This document shows positions 54,094 through 61,340 of a DNA stretch of 64,000 bases, piece after piece (positions within the stretch are counted from its first letter, which is position 1; every line of letters begins with the position of its first letter). This DNA comes from G963677325 sp963677325 (lineage in GTDB: Bacteria > Bacteroidota > Bacteroidia > Bacteroidales > Prolixibacteraceae). The stretch spans positions 284,603 through 348,602 of the forward strand of contig CAXXGM010000010.1 in assembly GCA_963677325.2 (NCBI GenBank), in the 5' to 3' direction. The position numbers and the translations under genes are program-made. The notes beneath the pieces were generated by a model. It saw nothing but the letters and a program-made list of their open reading frames with translations. It ran no database searches and had not been told where the DNA came from.

Positions 54094-55107
54094 TTACAGC
54101 TTCACTACAAATGTTGAGAAAATCAGGACAAGAATTCCGATTACCAGAATTACCATGGTCTTTGTTCCCGTTCCTTTCCATTCTTTGAGTAAAATACCCC
54201 AGATGTTGCTGAACGCAATGTTCATGGCCATCAGAATACTCCAGCTCATCACAAGCATAGCCCCTGACAACTGGCTTTTCCCCATCCCAAAGAAATGGAA
54301 CTGAAGAAACCAGAGAAATCCGGCAAGAAAAGTATAAAACAGGTTGTTCAGCAAGGTCTTACTATCCACTGAATAATAGTCTCTGATAGAACCGTTTTTA
54401 AAATTCAAATAAAGACAGTATATCAGATTAGTAATAAATCCACCCAAAAGAATGAAAATCAAGGTAACATTACTTTGATAAAGAGGGTTGGTGCCATGAG
54501 CCAGCGCCACTTCATCAATGGGCTTCCCGAAAGTGAATCCAAAATTAAAGCAGGCGCTCATGACTCCCGCAAAAACAGCAATGATGATACCTTTCTTCAG
54601 TGCAAATTCCTTTACCGCCTTTTTCTTTTCTTCTTCTGAAAGATTCTGATTCTTCAAAGCCCCCGCATAACCAATGACGGCAATCCCTGCAATACAGATC
54701 CCCACTCCAAGAATAACGATCGAAGTTAATGGACTTCCAGGCATAAATATCGGGGGAATCAATGTCCCGAAGGCAGCACAAAATCCAAGCGCGATGGATT
54801 GTCCAAGTGCTACTCCAAGAAAACGCATGCTCAACCCAAAGGTCAGGCCTCCTATTCCCCATAAAGCGCCAAAAAGCATGGCCAGCCATTTTGCGGAAGA
54901 AGGAGCTTCGGTTATAATCTGCATCAGGTGCCCATTAGGCACTGTAAAATACGCGAAAATCCATGGAACGATGATCCACGCAGCCAATCCCTGCGATAGC
55001 CAATACGACTCCCAGGCCCAGACCTTCACTTTCTTGAAGGGAACGTAAAAACTGGCAGCCCCGATGCTGCCGATCGCAATTAATAATATTCCAAGGAAGG
55101 GATTCAT
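54094..55107 (-). CDS. rhaT: L-rhamnose-proton symporter RhaT
   Basis: A 337-residue membrane protein with ten hydrophobic helices. RhaT landmarks are ILLIAIGSIGAASFYVPFK at the N terminus, WESYWLSQGLAAWIIVPW, GGLTFGLSMRFLGVALGQS, GFCAAFGTLIPP, and WFLQFHFFGMGKSQL near the end. It imports L-rhamnose with H+. The ATG at 55107 (MNPFLGILL) was chosen by comparison with the family; the frame stays open upstream to 55311 but that part is not RhaT-like. It heads the minus-strand rhamnose operon, divergent from a second AraC gene. Confidence 0.95.
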   Translation of the reverse strand: MNPFLGILLIAIGSIGAASFYVPFKKVKVWAWESYWLSQGLAAWIIVPWIFAYFTVPNGHLMQIITEAPSSAKWLAMLFGALWGIGGLTFGLSMRFLGVALGQSIALGFCAAFGTLIPPIFMPGSPLTSIVILGVGICIAGIAVIGYAGALKNQNLSEEEKKKAVKEFALKKGIIIAVFAGVMSACFNFGFTFGKPIDEVALAHGTNPLYQSNVTLIFILLGGFITNLIYCLYLNFKNGSIRDYYSVDSKTLLNNLFYTFLAGFLWFLQFHFFGMGKSQLSGAMLVMSWSILMAMNIAFSNIWGILLKEWKGTGTKTMVILVIGILVLIFSTFVVKL

Positions 55108-55154
55108 ACGTTTAAGTTTTGTCTGTTCTGAAAAAAAAACTATAATTGTGAATC

Positions 55155-55185
55155 CAAAGATAATTCTCAGTATTATAGTTTTCAA
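55155..55185 (-). promoter_or_regulatory. Bacteroidota-type promoter for rhaT operon
   Basis: On the minus strand TTG at 55185-55183 and TATCTTTG at 55162-55155 are separated by 20 bases and lie 47 bases before the rhaT ATG, in the divergent region shared with an AraC gene. Confidence 0.5.
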
Positions 55186-55225
55186 TGTACATTCTGGAGA
55201 ATTATTTACACAAAATGATTTACGA

Positions 55226-56104
55226 ATGGAGAATTTTTTCAAATACACCACCACGAGCAATGAAGACAAGAAATGGGGTCTATATCTCAACGTGGCCGGA
55301 TATGCACACATATTACCGGAACAACCCTATCCCCCTCCCGGGCATCCGGCCGGATATAATTTCAGCTGGGAAAACGGCCGGATTCTTCACGAATTTCAGC
55401 TGAATTACATCACACGGGGCGAGGGAATAATCGAAACAAAAGAAGGAGAATTTCTGGTCCCCGAAGGTTCCGTGATCATTATCTTCCCCGGACAGTGGCA
55501 TCGTTACAAACCACTGACATCGGGATGGAAAGAACATTACATCGGGTTTAATGGATTTTTTGCAAAGCATATCTTTGAAAATGAATTCTTCTCAGCAAAA
55601 CAGCCCTTTATTCAGGTAGGATACAACGAAAAGCTGCTTCAGAGCTTTCATGAAATACTTCATCTGATATCCACGGAAAAGGCAGGATATCAGCAAATCT
55701 GCTCCGGTCTGGTGGTATATTTATTAAGCGCCGTTATCTCCATCAAAAAAAATGAAAACTTTGAGGGAAAACTCATCGAACAAACAATACAGCGGGCATG
55801 CCTCTCAATCAGAGAAAACATCGACCAGAACATCAATATCCAGAAACTGGCCCGGGATCTGAACATTGACTACTCTCTTTTCAGAAAAATGTTCAAAGTT
55901 TACACGGGTATCTCTCCCGGCCAATATCACCTTTCATTGAGAATCCGCCAGGCAAAAGACCTGCTCATCAATACCGACCTTAGCATAAAAGAAATATCCT
56001 ATCGCCTTGGATTTGAATCCATCTATTATTTCAGCCGTGTTTTTAAATCGAAAACAGGGATCAATCCAACCGAATACAAAAACGGTCCGGCTAACCTTAA
56101 ATAA
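55226..56104 (+). CDS. AraC-family regulator, divergent from rhaT (2)
   Basis: A 292-residue protein. The N-terminal cupin contains LYLNVAGYAHILPEQPYPPPG, then ITRGEGIIETKEGEFLVPEGS and IIIFPGQWHRYKP. The C-terminal double helix-turn-helix contains NIQKLARDLNIDYSLFRKMF and IKEISYRLGFESIYYFSRVF, then KSKTGINPTEYK. The start at 55226 (MENFFKYTT) is where similarity to the family begins. Divergence from rhaT across ~118 bp with a promoter makes it the likely direct regulator of the rhamnose operon. Confidence 0.92.
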   Translation: MENFFKYTTTSNEDKKWGLYLNVAGYAHILPEQPYPPPGHPAGYNFSWENGRILHEFQLNYITRGEGIIETKEGEFLVPEGSVIIIFPGQWHRYKPLTSGWKEHYIGFNGFFAKHIFENEFFSAKQPFIQVGYNEKLLQSFHEILHLISTEKAGYQQICSGLVVYLLSAVISIKKNENFEGKLIEQTIQRACLSIRENIDQNINIQKLARDLNIDYSLFRKMFKVYTGISPGQYHLSLRIRQAKDLLINTDLSIKEISYRLGFESIYYFSRVFKSKTGINPTEYKNGPANLK

Positions 56105-56295
56105 ATTACATAATTAAAATCCTTTAAGAAGTTAGCATTTAAATATTCTTTTAGAACCATAATTTTGAGAAACATTAAAATAAACGGCCATATATAATAT
56201 GCATGTTAACAGAGTATTTGTAGATATTTTAAGAAGATTGACTGATTAAAAACCAGAATACATTGAAAATATTTTACAATGATATTTTGTAAAAT

Positions 56296-56303
56296 TATTT
56301 TTG
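56296..56303 (+). promoter_or_regulatory. -7-like box upstream of the LytS-type kinase gene
   Basis: TATTTTTG matches TAnnTTTG, 19 bases before the ATG, in very AT-rich DNA, so a chance match is possible. Confidence 0.3.
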
Positions 56304-56322
56304 TTTCAAATAATTTAAAACA

Positions 56323-57342
56323 ATGAAAAAATCTATCTTCTACTTCCTACATGCATCTGTAATCATTGTTTTTATTTTATTGATAGCATTAAGTGCCACC
56401 AGAATTTCAGCTTATTATAAAGAGCCATTGTTTTTTAACATTGTTGATTCCATACTTTGTTACGGATCTTTTCTTGGCTTAATCTACTATTCTTATTGGT
56501 ACTTCATTCCTCAATTCCTAATAAATAAGGAATATTTTAAATTCATTCTTGGCCTGATAGCCATTATTGCCGGCTTTACCCTTTACTTTAATTTGACAAC
56601 TCTATTTATTGCTACAGTTTTAAATGTAAAATTTCATGTTTTTGTAAAGGGTTGGTGGTTTGGTATTGCAGGATATGCACTTACATTGGGAGCAGCAGGA
56701 ACTTTTTTCCGATTATTTGTACAATGGTTTGAGGATGCCTATGATAAAATTGAACTGGAAAAACAAAATTTTAAAAGCGAACTCTCACTGCTCAAAAATC
56801 AGTTAAACCCACATTTCTTGTTTAATACATTGAATAATATTGATTCATTGATAAATGAAAATTCACCGAATGCTTCAAAGGCTTTGAATAAACTGTCTGA
56901 AATAATGCGATATATGGTATATGATTCCCAAAAAGATCTGGTTCAATTACAAGATGAAATAATTTATATCCAAAATTATATCTCACTTCAAAAATTGCGT
57001 ATCCCCAACGAAGATATCATTCGATTAAGTATTACCGGCGATATTTCTAATAAACTGATACCTCCCATTTTATTTATTCCCTTTGTTGAAAACGCATTCA
57101 AACATTCATCGCTAAAAGATAAACCTGAAAATAGAATTGAAATCAGAATTGACGTCATGGGAAACGAACTAACATTCTATTGCTTTAACTCAGTAGCCAG
57201 TATTAAAAAGGATAAGTCGAGTGGAGTAGGTTTAGAGATTGTTAAGAAAAGACTTAAAATGATTTATAAAAATAAATATTCACTCTCGATACATAATAAT
57301 CCAAAGGAGTTTATCGTAAATCTAAATATAAAATTAATTTGA
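56323..57342 (+). CDS. LytS/YehU-type sensor histidine kinase
   Basis: A 339-residue membrane kinase. Four hydrophobic helices (about residues 10-130) precede the His_kinase domain with the phospho-acceptor motif LLKNQLNPHFLFNTLNNIDSL (His near residue 167). The ATPase part contains IPPILFIPFVENAFKHSSLK (N box) and SSGVGLEIVKKRLKMIY (G box). It has no extracytoplasmic sensor domain beyond loops. The stop is directly followed by the response regulator start. The block looks much richer in A+T than the rhamnose locus before it. Confidence 0.92.
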   Translation: MKKSIFYFLHASVIIVFILLIALSATRISAYYKEPLFFNIVDSILCYGSFLGLIYYSYWYFIPQFLINKEYFKFILGLIAIIAGFTLYFNLTTLFIATVLNVKFHVFVKGWWFGIAGYALTLGAAGTFFRLFVQWFEDAYDKIELEKQNFKSELSLLKNQLNPHFLFNTLNNIDSLINENSPNASKALNKLSEIMRYMVYDSQKDLVQLQDEIIYIQNYISLQKLRIPNEDIIRLSITGDISNKLIPPILFIPFVENAFKHSSLKDKPENRIEIRIDVMGNELTFYCFNSVASIKKDKSSGVGLEIVKKRLKMIYKNKYSLSIHNNPKEFIVNLNIKLI

Positions 57343-58050
57343 ATGCAACTTAAAGTCATAGTCATAGAAGATGAGCCTTTGGCCTTGAATAAGTTAGTGA
57401 GTTTTATCGATAAAATTGACTACCTCAAAATATCAAGAACTTTTGATAATGCAATTGCAGCCATTAGTTACCTCAAAAATAATTCAATTGATCTTATTTT
57501 TTTAGACATTCAAATGGAAGAATTTACAGGAATTCAATTTTTAGAAACCATAAAAAGGCGGCCCAAAGTAATTATCACAACTGCTTATGACAAATACGCT
57601 GTGAAAGGTTATGAATTTGATGTTTCTGACTATCTATTAAAACCATATACTTTTGAAAGATTTGTCCAAGCCATTGAAAGAGTTTTTATTAATCTATCTG
57701 AAAAAAAACATCCAACCTCCAGCGATTTCATTTTTGTTAAAACAGAACACAGACTTGAAAAAATTAAAGTGTCAGAAATTCTCTATATCGAAGGAATGAA
57801 TGAATATTTGAGGATTGTAACCACAGATAAAAAGATAATGACATTGCAAAGTTTCAAATCTATAGAGGAATTGCTGCCATTGAATAATTTTCTTCGGGTA
57901 CACAAGTCATATGTTGTAGCAATTGATAAGATTGAGAGTATCGAAAGGAACAGGATTAAAATACAGAAAATGGTAATTCCGATTGGCGAGACTTATAAGG
58001 AATTATTTTTCAATATGATAGGATCAGTAAAATGCTTAAGATTTAAATAA
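57343..58050 (+). CDS. LytTR-family response regulator
   Basis: A 235-residue regulator. The N-terminal receiver has acidic pocket IEDEP, phospho-acceptor Asp in LIFLDIQMEEFTG (about residue 54), Thr in VIITTAYDKYA and Lys in DYLLKPYTFERF. The C-terminal LytTR DNA-binding domain contains FVKTEHRLEKIKVSEILYIEG, FKSIEELLP and NFLRVHKSYVVAI. Directly adjacent to the kinase gene, so they form a cognate pair. The adjacent thioredoxin-like membrane protein gene may be a target or part of the same transcript. Confidence 0.94.
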   Translation: MQLKVIVIEDEPLALNKLVSFIDKIDYLKISRTFDNAIAAISYLKNNSIDLIFLDIQMEEFTGIQFLETIKRRPKVIITTAYDKYAVKGYEFDVSDYLLKPYTFERFVQAIERVFINLSEKKHPTSSDFIFVKTEHRLEKIKVSEILYIEGMNEYLRIVTTDKKIMTLQSFKSIEELLPLNNFLRVHKSYVVAIDKIESIERNRIKIQKMVIPIGETYKELFFNMIGSVKCLRFK

Positions 58051-58076
58051 ACAACCACTTAAAAAAATTAAAACCG

Positions 58077-58937
58077 ATGAAAAAATACTTGAACCCCTTC
58101 TGCTTAGCATGGCTTGCTTACATTCCTCTAACATTGATAGTTATAAAGGGAGGATTTTACGGATTCCACTTAAACATTGTCCTTGGCATCATTATTTTCA
58201 TGGGAATTACTTATTGGTTTAGAAGAAAATCATCCAATTCCCGGCAGACGAAAATTACAACATTATTAATTGCTTCTCCAATAATAGTGTTTTCTGGAAT
58301 ATATTTATTGCGTCCATCGATGTTTTATACATCACCAAATTTCTTGATTGCAGAAGGAATAGGAATATTGTTGGCTTTGGGATATGAGAAAAATATTGAT
58401 CGTTTCTACAAAGTTATTATTCTATTTCTCCCCTTATTAATTGGGGTTTGGGTATATTTTCAAGGCGCAAAAATATGGGAACACTATGTTATTTACGAGA
58501 CATTTAAAAGTGGAGAAACATTTAAAAAGGCACCATCCTTCACTTTTAAAAAAGATTCAATCGTTCTTACAAATAATGATTTTAAAGGTAAAATCGTAGT
58601 TTTGGATATTTGGAACACATCCTGCCCCTATTGTTACAAGAAATTCCCTATTTTAAAAGAAAAATTTGAAAAATGGTCAAGAAATGGAAACATTAATTTT
58701 TATGCAGTAAATTTTCCAGTCCCCAATGATACACTTGGGGAAGCAGAGACAATTTTAAAAAAGAGAAACATCCATATACCCAATTTGATTGGACCAAATG
58801 CTTTGGATTCATATAAGACATTTGGTAAATTTAGCTTTCCATTGACTATAGTATTAAATCCATCCGGTGACATCGTATTTTGGGGTGATATCGAAAGGAT
58901 TGATAAGACAATAGAAAAATTACTCAATAAAAAATAA
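58077..58937 (+). CDS. membrane protein with C-terminal TlpA-like thioredoxin domain
   Basis: A 286-residue protein. The first ~150 residues have about five hydrophobic helices (for example LAWLAYIPLTLIVIKGG, FLPLLIGVWVYFQG). The C-terminal ~130 residues form a thioredoxin/TlpA fold with the active-site motif CPYC in LDIWNTSCPYCYKKF (about residue 183) and the cis-Pro region FSFPLTIVLNPSGDIV. It probably reduces or isomerises periplasmic disulfides. It follows the response regulator by 26 bases on the same strand. The fusion with a multi-pass membrane part suggests electron or substrate coupling at the inner membrane (inference). Confidence 0.82.
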   Translation: MKKYLNPFCLAWLAYIPLTLIVIKGGFYGFHLNIVLGIIIFMGITYWFRRKSSNSRQTKITTLLIASPIIVFSGIYLLRPSMFYTSPNFLIAEGIGILLALGYEKNIDRFYKVIILFLPLLIGVWVYFQGAKIWEHYVIYETFKSGETFKKAPSFTFKKDSIVLTNNDFKGKIVVLDIWNTSCPYCYKKFPILKEKFEKWSRNGNINFYAVNFPVPNDTLGEAETILKKRNIHIPNLIGPNALDSYKTFGKFSFPLTIVLNPSGDIVFWGDIERIDKTIEKLLNKK

Positions 58938-58962
58938 AGGTGGTGTCCAAAAAACACACACT

Positions 58963-59022
58963 TTTATCGTCCTTAAATCAAAAATAGGGATTAAACCAAC
59001 TGAACACAAATTGGTCCTTTAA
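58963..59022 (+). pseudogene. fossil of the C-terminal end of an AraC-family gene
   Basis: One frame reads VLKSKIGIKPTEHKLVL and stops at 59022. This matches the end of AraC regulators and in particular the one at 55226-56104, which ends in VFKSKTGINPTEYKNGP. The nucleotide match to 56043-56100 is roughly two in three bases or better by eye. No upstream AraC sequence is recognisable. Confidence 0.55.
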
Positions 59023-59082
59023 AAAAGGAAAATTTTTAAATCAAGCCTGAAAACTTTGTATATTTGTTAAAAAGAGATTGGA

Positions 59083-59261
59083 ATGGAGACAACGATCAGG
59101 ATAAAACCAAGTGAGCTGACCGTTGATTTTTTAGAGAAAATCAAAATATTGTTCAAAGATGAAGATGCAATAGAAGAATCACGAATGAACATCGGCTGGC
59201 TTACAAGGTTGACGATCAAAATAACATTCATGTAGCCAGCTGCAAAGGGCATTACGACTAA
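59083..59261 (+). pseudogene. collapsed toxin-antitoxin module: antitoxin N terminus joined to YoeB-type toxin C terminus
   Basis: From the ATG at 59083 the frame reads METTIRIKPSELTVDFLEKI, typical of small Bacteroidota antitoxins. Near 59170 the next frame reads RRITNEHRLAYKVDDQNNI then HVASCKGHYD and stops at 59261. The second piece is the C-terminal half of a YoeB/Txe mRNA interferase (RRIxxEHRL and SCKGHY are family hallmarks). A deletion has removed the antitoxin tail and toxin front. As it stands the first frame could still give a 50-residue hybrid peptide. Confidence 0.7.
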
Positions 59262-59482
59262 CATACAGAATCGACCGCAATAATTCACGTTAAGGATTAA
59301 AATAAAACTTGAAGACTAAATTGGATCATATTTAAATAGGAATGGAAAAAAGATAGAGCTTTGTAGTTTTAACACATCCTGCAAAACTGATCCGAATTTT
59401 TCAAAACCCAAAAGCTTAATTTAAAAGTCATAACGTATCAAGACGTGTCATAATGTTTCATTATTTGAATTTGTACAACCCT

Positions 59483-59560
59483 TCTCCTTACCTTCACCTC
59501 AGCCGGGAAACGCCGTACCTGGTCTATACCAACCTCGTACCAGGTTCGGTACAAGGCCGG
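59483..59560 (+). repeat. intergenic dispersed repeat, copy B, with nested inverted repeats
   Basis: TCTCCTTACCTTC (59483-59495) is identical to 5308-5320. Further on GTACCTGGT and ACCAGGT-type arms are present (59515-59550), partly self-complementary, ending CGGTACAAGG. Similar GTACCTGG-rich elements are scattered in intergenic DNA of this phylum. Confidence 0.5.
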
Positions 59561-59593
59561 GTTGTTTCTTGCGTCATGGAAGCGAACAAATAC

Positions 59594-59619
59594 CACTAAT
59601 GCTACGCATTAGTGCTTTT
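59594..59619 (+). terminator. hairpin, possible terminator
   Basis: CACTAATGC (59594-59602) pairs with GCATTAGTG (59606-59614) around a 3-base loop, followed by CTTTTC on the plus strand. No intact plus-strand gene precedes it closely. On the minus strand it lies downstream of rtcB. Confidence 0.45.
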
Positions 59620-59722
59620 CTCATCAGGCGACAATGACTGAAACTAACTTTTCCCCTTCCCGGGTGGGCACTGAAATTTTTGCTTGATAAAAGTCTCCTC
59701 AACTTTTGGAAGTGATTCTACA

Positions 59723-60886
59723 TTATCCTTTCACTACCGCCAGCGGCCTCAATTCAACCAGTATTTTTACCAGGTCTTTCTGATTCTCCATGACCAGGTC
59801 AATATCCTTGTAGGCCCCTGGCGCTTCATCCAGATCTTTTAATGATTTCATGTTGTGGATAATCCCCTGGCTTTCCATGATTTCAATCTCCTCTCTCAGG
59901 CTCAGTGTCTTCATGGCCATATTTCGGCCCAGTTTACGGCCTGCCCCATGTGAGCACGACATAAAAGATTCAGGATTGCCCAGTCCCTCCACGACATAGG
60001 TCTTGGTCCCCTGCGATCCGGGAATGATACCGGTCTCCCCCGCCCTTGCCGAGGTCGCCCCTTTTCGATGGACCACCACCTCCCGCCCGAAATGATTTTC
60101 CAGTGATGCATAATTATGAGCAATATTGATCATCTCATGACTCCCGGCTATATCTTTCTTAAGAACCTGATCAAAGCATCCCACGATTTTATTCATCATC
60201 AGGCTGCGGTTGGCAAGAGCAAAATCAACACAAAATTGCATTTCCGACAGGTACTGCTTACCGGTCTCGGTAGAAAGCGGCAAAAACGCCAGATCCTTGC
60301 TGGTGGCTTGAACATACCATTTTTTATTCTCCTCCTTAGCCTCCCTGTTATAAAAATCGGCAATCTGCTTCCCAAGATTACGCGATCCCGAATGAATCAT
60401 AATCCACACACGCTGATCATCTCCCTTTTGTATTTCAATAAAATGATTCCCGCCTCCGAGGGTCCCCAGCTGATATCTCGCTTCGGGGTATAAAACACCG
60501 CAAATCGGAGTATTTTCGCTCAGTTCAGGCATCAGAAGTTCGTCCTGAGGTTCCGCGTTATGGCCAAAACCAACCGGGATCCGGGCCCTGATCAGGTAAA
60601 CAATATCCTTTAATTCTTTTTGACTGATTTCTGTCAGAATGGTTTTTTGCGCCACGACCCCGCAGCCGATATCAACTCCCACCCCGTTGGGAACAACCAC
60701 ATCCTGGGTAGCCAGAACACCCCCGATCGGCATCCCGTATCCCGGGTGCGAATCCGGCATCATGGCTATATGCCTGACAGCGAAAGGCAGATTGGCCAGG
60801 TTCTTTGCCTGCTCAAGTGCGGTCTCGTCAATATCGTCCAGCCAAAGCTTTATTGGAATCCTCTCTGTTGATACAACCCTGATCAT
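59723..60886 (-). CDS. rtcB: RNA-splicing ligase RtcB
   Basis: A 387-residue RNA ligase that joins 2',3'-cyclic phosphate or 3'-phosphate ends to 5'-OH ends using GTP and Mn. Metal-site motifs are GVGVDIGCGVVA (Asp, Cys) and GTLGGGNHFIEIQ (His). RVWIMIHSGSRNLGKQIADF and VVHRKGATSA follow, and the guanylylated histidine is in SCSHGAGRKLGR (about residue 315). Length is close to the E. coli enzyme. No archease or RtcA gene is adjacent. The DNA looks clearly richer in G+C than its neighbours. Confidence 0.97.
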   Translation of the reverse strand: MIRVVSTERIPIKLWLDDIDETALEQAKNLANLPFAVRHIAMMPDSHPGYGMPIGGVLATQDVVVPNGVGVDIGCGVVAQKTILTEISQKELKDIVYLIRARIPVGFGHNAEPQDELLMPELSENTPICGVLYPEARYQLGTLGGGNHFIEIQKGDDQRVWIMIHSGSRNLGKQIADFYNREAKEENKKWYVQATSKDLAFLPLSTETGKQYLSEMQFCVDFALANRSLMMNKIVGCFDQVLKKDIAGSHEMINIAHNYASLENHFGREVVVHRKGATSARAGETGIIPGSQGTKTYVVEGLGNPESFMSCSHGAGRKLGRNMAMKTLSLREEIEIMESQGIIHNMKSLKDLDEAPGAYKDIDLVMENQKDLVKILVELRPLAVVKG

Positions 60887-61317
60887 ACAAACAAATTACA
60901 TGTTTTTTTTGCAAATCAAAGAACATGAAAGCTAATTTCATCACCACATCCCCGCCATCAGCCCGTCTCCCCCCATTCAGCGCATCAGGAACCTTCTTCA
61001 GCCATTCAATTACCCGGGAGATTACCGGATAATCCCCGACAAGAGGCAGTAGATGAGAAAAGTCGAAACACATAGCCATGAGATAACTTCAGTCAACACC
61101 GGTCCACTCACCTTTCTTTTACCCCTTCGTTGTTTATGATCCAACCTTTGAACCGTGGCTTTTTTTGCTGCGAAATACACCGGAATACCCTGTTTTGAAC
61201 TGACAAAGTGTCAATGGCAGAAAATGCACAAAAAAAGCCACCCTCACCAGGCAGCCCCCTTTATCGAATGGCCAATAATCGCAAACGACCAATAACCACT
61301 TAATGACTCGTTAATTC
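60887..61317. other. 431-bp gap between rtcB and tolC-like gene
   Basis: No convincing gene. A minus-strand frame at 60828-61079 overlaps the start of rtcB and has no recognisable family. The downstream part holds the start of the AATTCCT repeat. A G/C-rich imperfect hairpin followed by seven T on the minus strand (about 61218-61255) might end the efflux operon. Confidence 0.4.
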
Positions 61318-61340
61318 CTAATTCCTAATTCCTAATTCCT
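61313..61340. repeat. four perfect tandem AATTCCT heptamers
   Basis: Units at 61313, 61320, 61327 and 61334. The array covers the last six codons (ELGIRN) and the stop codon of the efflux outer-membrane gene, so unit gain or loss would change its C terminus. Confidence 0.85.

Larger units (their letters stand above)
58938..59722. other. 785-bp stretch with gene fossils and repeats, no intact gene
   Basis: Contains an AraC C-terminal fossil (58963-59022), a collapsed toxin-antitoxin module (59083-59261), a dispersed repeat (59483-59560) and a hairpin (59594-59619). Nothing else was recognised. Confidence 0.7.

Noticed and set aside
60828..61079. 83-residue minus-strand frame upstream of and overlapping rtcB
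   Set aside because: The second half lies inside the rtcB start region in another frame, no family is recognisable and no archease-like motif is present. The non-overlapping part is too short to judge.
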